DNA of 64,000 nucleotides from Diploscapter coronatus (Eukaryota; Nematoda; Chromadorea; Rhabditida; Rhabditidae), in assembly GCA_964036155.1 (NCBI GenBank), contig OZ038422.1:15399201-15463200 (forward strand), written 5' to 3'. The notes under the pieces were generated by a model. The model was not told where the DNA came from, searched no databases, and saw only the letters and a list, made by a program, of their open reading frames with translations. Both the position numbers and the translations under genes were made by a program. Each line of letters starts with the position of its first letter. Position 1 is the stretch's first letter. This document shows positions 61,320-64,000 of the stretch, in pieces.

Positions 61320-61983
61320 ATCATACTACAATAGCAAAAATGTGTTTTCATCAATCTTTTCAATTCTATAGATCGGAGAAAAAAGGAATTAGTATCATTG
61401 TTCTCTTAATATTAGCGTTTGAAATAAGTTTTAGGAAATTTGGTATGAATATTTATATTATAGGTAGCTATGTATATTACACGAATAATGGTATGCGAAT
61501 AAAATATCGCAACAGCTTTGGAACTCATCCCAGTCAAGATCCTTTGCTGCAGCTCGTTCTAGGTTAACATTTATATAAATTACCACGTTTTGGAAGTGAT
61601 CGCTTCTTTGATGTAGCACCACATTTTCCTCACAACTACTCAGCGAAAAGTGTGCCTATCCGAGTCGATTCGGACGGATGTCGGCAGTTTGGCCCGAGTC
61701 GGTCGGTATGCCGCTCCGCCCGGATTGGCATTGGTCGGTAAACATTGGCAGTGAATTGCCGACCCGTCCCGATCGGCAATTCAACGCTGTCAACCCGCCC
61801 GGATCGACTCGGATAGGCACACTTTTCGCTGAGATGGAAATCGAACAATAGATGATATACAAGATGGGCACTTTTTAATAGCATGACTTTTGTATGAATA
61901 ATTTATTAAACTCATATATTACAGAAACGGAAAATCAACGTGGGACAACAAATACTGTGATAGAATATTTAGGCATAGCTTGA
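61131..61983 (+). CDS. Small secreted protein (P3), short member of the local family
   Basis: Four phased exons (61131-61167, 61212-61259, 61464-61562, 61925-61983) give about 80 residues. The first two encode a signal peptide (KIAALVFILALLEITTCQ). The third has YVYYTNNGMRIKYRNSFG and DPLLQLVL, clearly related to the P2 protein. The last exon (ETENQRGTTNTV) lacks the Tyr/Gln-rich tail of P2. Intron 3 contains a GC-rich transposon-like element. The gene may be intact but shortened, or a decaying copy whose original 3' exons were lost. Confidence 0.5.
61639..61834. mobile_element. GC-rich MITE with ~35-40 bp terminal inverted repeats
   Basis: The left end CTCAGCGAAAAGTGTGCC and the right end GGCACACTTTTCGCTGAG are exact inverted copies, and the arms extend to about 40 bp with few mismatches. 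The 195 bp element is far richer in G+C than its surroundings and repeats CCGGATCGACTC/GTCGGTCGG-like words inside. It has no coding capacity and sits in intron 3 of P3. Confidence 0.85.
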
Positions 61984-62073
61984 AAATATTCTAGCCATTT
62001 TTCAAGGGTTTTTTAATTAGCTGATAAAAAGGAACACTTTGGTTATATTTTCTTCGGAAGATTAAACAAAAAG

Positions 62074-62298
62074 AAAAAATTCCCATTACCATAAGTGGAG
62101 ATTTCAGATTTTCGATACGATAATTTTGGAAATACTTTTAAAATGTGATCTTGGGTTATGATAAAAATATCATAGTAAAAGCAATGTCGATATTCGACTA
62201 TGGTAGAAGTACCATAACCCAAAATCACATTTTAAAAGTATTTTCAAAATTATCGTATCGAAAAATGAAATCTCCGTTTATGATCTCGGGAATTTTTT
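62074..62298 (+). mobile_element. Palindromic MITE, copy 1
   Basis: About 225 bp made of two ~85 bp inverted arms (AAAAATTCCC, GGAGATTTC, CGATACGATAATTTT, ACTTTTAAAATGTGAT, GGGTTATG) around a ~50 bp centre. It lies just upstream of the chemoreceptor start. Confidence 0.85.
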
Positions 62299-62429
62299 GT
62301 TTATCAAAAAATTTTTGCAGCGTCTATTCGAGCGTAAAACAGGTTCTTTTAATTCGATTCCTTGAAAAACTCGATTGTCACGAGTGATCTCGAGTTGACT
62401 CCCTTCTTTTTCAATGCTGTTTTGTCCAG

Positions 62430-63862
62430 ATGTTGAACTTGACAAATATCTACCACCCAAAAATTGTACTATTCTATAGATATAGCCTATATTTATCATT
62501 CGGATTGACGACGATATTCTTAATCCCAGCGATTTATATTATTTTAACACAGTCTAAAAAGGCGAAAAGCTTTAAATATTTATTAGGTAAAGTTTTATGA
62601 AAAAATTCCCATTATCATAAACGGAGATTTCATTTTTCGATACAATAATTTTGAAAATACTTTTAAAATGTGATCTTGGGTTATGATACTTCTACCATAG
62701 TCGAATATCGACATCGCTTTTACTATGATATTTTTATCATAACCCAAGGTCATATTTTAAAAGTATTTTCAAAATTATCGTATCGAAAATCTGAAATCTC
62801 CACTTATGGTAATGGGAAAAATCGCTTTTTTACTACGATAATCGAATTTTAGCGAATCAGCTAATCTGGTCTTATTTATTCGTCTCGATTTATTTCCTAG
62901 AAGGTTTCGTGCCGCTTTTTCCTATTCCGGCTATGTATTTTGCTAGCGTTTTGAAGCCTATCGGGCATTCTGAGATGCATATTTTGTTGCCTTTGCATCT
63001 TTTTATTAGTGTGGGGCATACCCAGTCGTATTTTCTGACTTGTTTATATCGAATGACTTATTCCATGGCGTTCAATAAGATCCAGTCGTGGTTTGAGAAC
63101 CCGATGAAGTTGGAAGGCCTAGTTTTGGGACTGTTGGTAGTGTTTTCGACGATTATCGTGGGTAAGATTTAAACCAACCAATATATTTTTCTAGCCATGC
63201 CTCTTCCACATCTGCCCCCTCAATTACACACCTATCTTATACCTAAAGCCCATATTTTAGGACCCTTCTTATTCTTCAAATACGACGCTTTAGAGCTCCG
63301 ACAAAGCCTCCTAGGCCCCTATCCCGAACTGGACTTACTCTTACCACACGAACCTTCTATAATCGCAGCTCCTTTATTCACCCTTCCTAATAATTCCATT
63401 CCCTTGACAATCGCCCTATATTCATACTCCCTCTATGTCCCATTTACATTTTTCTCTGGCTTCGCTATTTACCTAGTTTTCCTAAAAATGGCATTCAATT
63501 CAAAAAATTTCATCTCGAACGCTACCTACCAAAATTATTTAATTGTTGTCCGAGCGAAAACTATTCAAATCTGCTCGGTTTCTATCCTAATGTTCTTTCC
63601 CTACCTAATACAATTCATCGTGTTCTCACTGAAACTGAAAAATGGGAGCCTGATCGCTTTATTGGCACATTTCCCACCGAGTTATCATTTGCTTTTCGAA
63701 ATTTTGGCTCTATTCTATTTTGTGAAGCCGTACAGGGAGTATATCAAGAAAAAAGTTCAGAAGAGATTGGTGAGAAAGAAGACTGTTACGGAGTCAGATG
63801 TGACTTTGAGTACGAATCTTAGTAATACAGCTGCAGGAAAGAAAAATTCGCTACCAAAGTGA
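62430..63862 (+). CDS. Srh/Sri-like seven-transmembrane chemoreceptor
   Basis: Predicted chemosensory GPCR of about 377 residues from three phased exons: 62430-62586, 62853-63161, 63195-63862. TM1 (YLSFGLTTIFLIPAIYIIL) is followed in exon 2 by a Pro-rich TM2 region (FVPLFPIPAMYFASVLKPIG) and the TM3-TM4 region, and in exon 3 by the remaining helices. These include TIQICSVSILMFFPYLIQF, typical of the Srh/Sri superfamily just before the last helices, then YHLLFEILALFYFVKPYREY. The tail is Lys- and Ser/Thr-rich. The acceptor at 62852 was chosen because only it keeps the phase-1 frame. Intron 1 is almost entirely a palindromic MITE. The exact class (Srh, Sri or related) is uncertain. Confidence 0.75.
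62600..62823 (-). mobile_element. Palindromic MITE, copy 2, inside a chemoreceptor intron
   Basis: Same element as 62074-62298 in the opposite orientation: its centre (ACTTCTACCATAGTCGAATA) is the reverse complement of the first copy's centre. Without it, intron 1 (62587-62852) would be about 42 nt, the usual intron size in this window. Confidence 0.85.
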
Positions 63863-63952
63863 ATCAGAAAAAAGAAGATTTGGCTACGAAAGAAGTCATC
63901 ATTCTGTGAAAAGTGAAACAATAAGCTAAAAAGTGTCCTAACAGGTACTGTT

Positions 63953-64000
63953 ATGGGGTTTTTGGATCATATCTCGACAAATTTCCATCCGTTTTTCATG
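63953..64000 (+). CDS. Possible start of a further gene (cut by window end)
   Basis: An ATG followed by 16 open codons (MGFLDHISTNFHPFFM) reaches the window edge 90 bp after the chemoreceptor stop. Close tandem spacing suggests another chemoreceptor, but too little sequence is visible to assign a family. Confidence 0.3.
   Translation, partial: MGFLDHISTNFHPFFM

Noticed and set aside
1..64000. tRNA, rRNA, CRISPR arrays, prophage or bacterial operons
   Set aside because: No cloverleaf with matching A and B boxes, rRNA core sequence, or regularly spaced direct repeats was found. Gene structure is eukaryotic throughout.

Overview
This window reads as a nematode chromosome segment. The reasons are mostly 40-60 nt introns ending in TTTTCAG, AT-rich intergenic DNA, and the gene families present: Str-type and Srh/Sri-type seven-helix chemoreceptors, a divergent nuclear hormone receptor, a TWK-type two-pore K+ channel, alpha-1,3-fucosyltransferases, a C-type lectin and an IL-17-receptor-like protein. 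Gene models were joined by hand from exons whose splice phases agree. Exon boundaries are predictions, and no species is claimed.

Layout. 1-2.3 kb: no gene seen. 2.3-17.1 kb (all minus): nuclear hormone receptor, Str chemoreceptor, an unrecognised 282-residue protein, then two tandem fucosyltransferases. 17.7-28.3 kb: two large, divergently transcribed C2H2 zinc-finger genes sharing a 734 bp intergenic region and built from the same repeated three-part module. 28.9-34.8 kb (plus): a small Tyr-rich secreted protein and a short SLC4-type anion transporter. 35.2-37.2 kb (minus): an FMRFamide-receptor-like GPCR. 40.9-46.7 kb (plus): a single-pass receptor with a SEFIR-like tail, as in IL-17 receptors. 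48.4-51.9 kb (minus): a TWK K+ channel. 52.4-62.0 kb (plus): a second Tyr/Gln-rich secreted gene, a duplicated 5' fragment, a mucin-linked C-type lectin, and a third small secreted gene. 62.4-64 kb (plus): an Srh/Sri-like chemoreceptor and the start of a further gene.

The genes do not form one pathway. The set is typical of nematode accessory regions: chemosensation (three 7TM receptors), secreted or glycan-related products (two fucosyltransferases, a lectin, Tyr-rich proteins), immunity or neuromodulation (IL-17R-like) and regulators (NHR, two zinc-finger proteins).

Most unusual observations: (1) the paired zinc-finger genes with a recurring [finger + finger + FG-D/N-P motif] module that I do not recognise; (2) three introns that only keep frame with GC donors, two of them in one fucosyltransferase gene; (3) a 261 nt exon almost identical between the two fucosyltransferases while the other exons have diverged, suggesting gene conversion; (4) many palindromic, transposon-like elements in introns, one supplying a 3' splice site and one filling a chemoreceptor intron; (5) a recent ~600 bp duplication; (6) two single-base frame breaks, both at homopolymers, which may be assembly errors.
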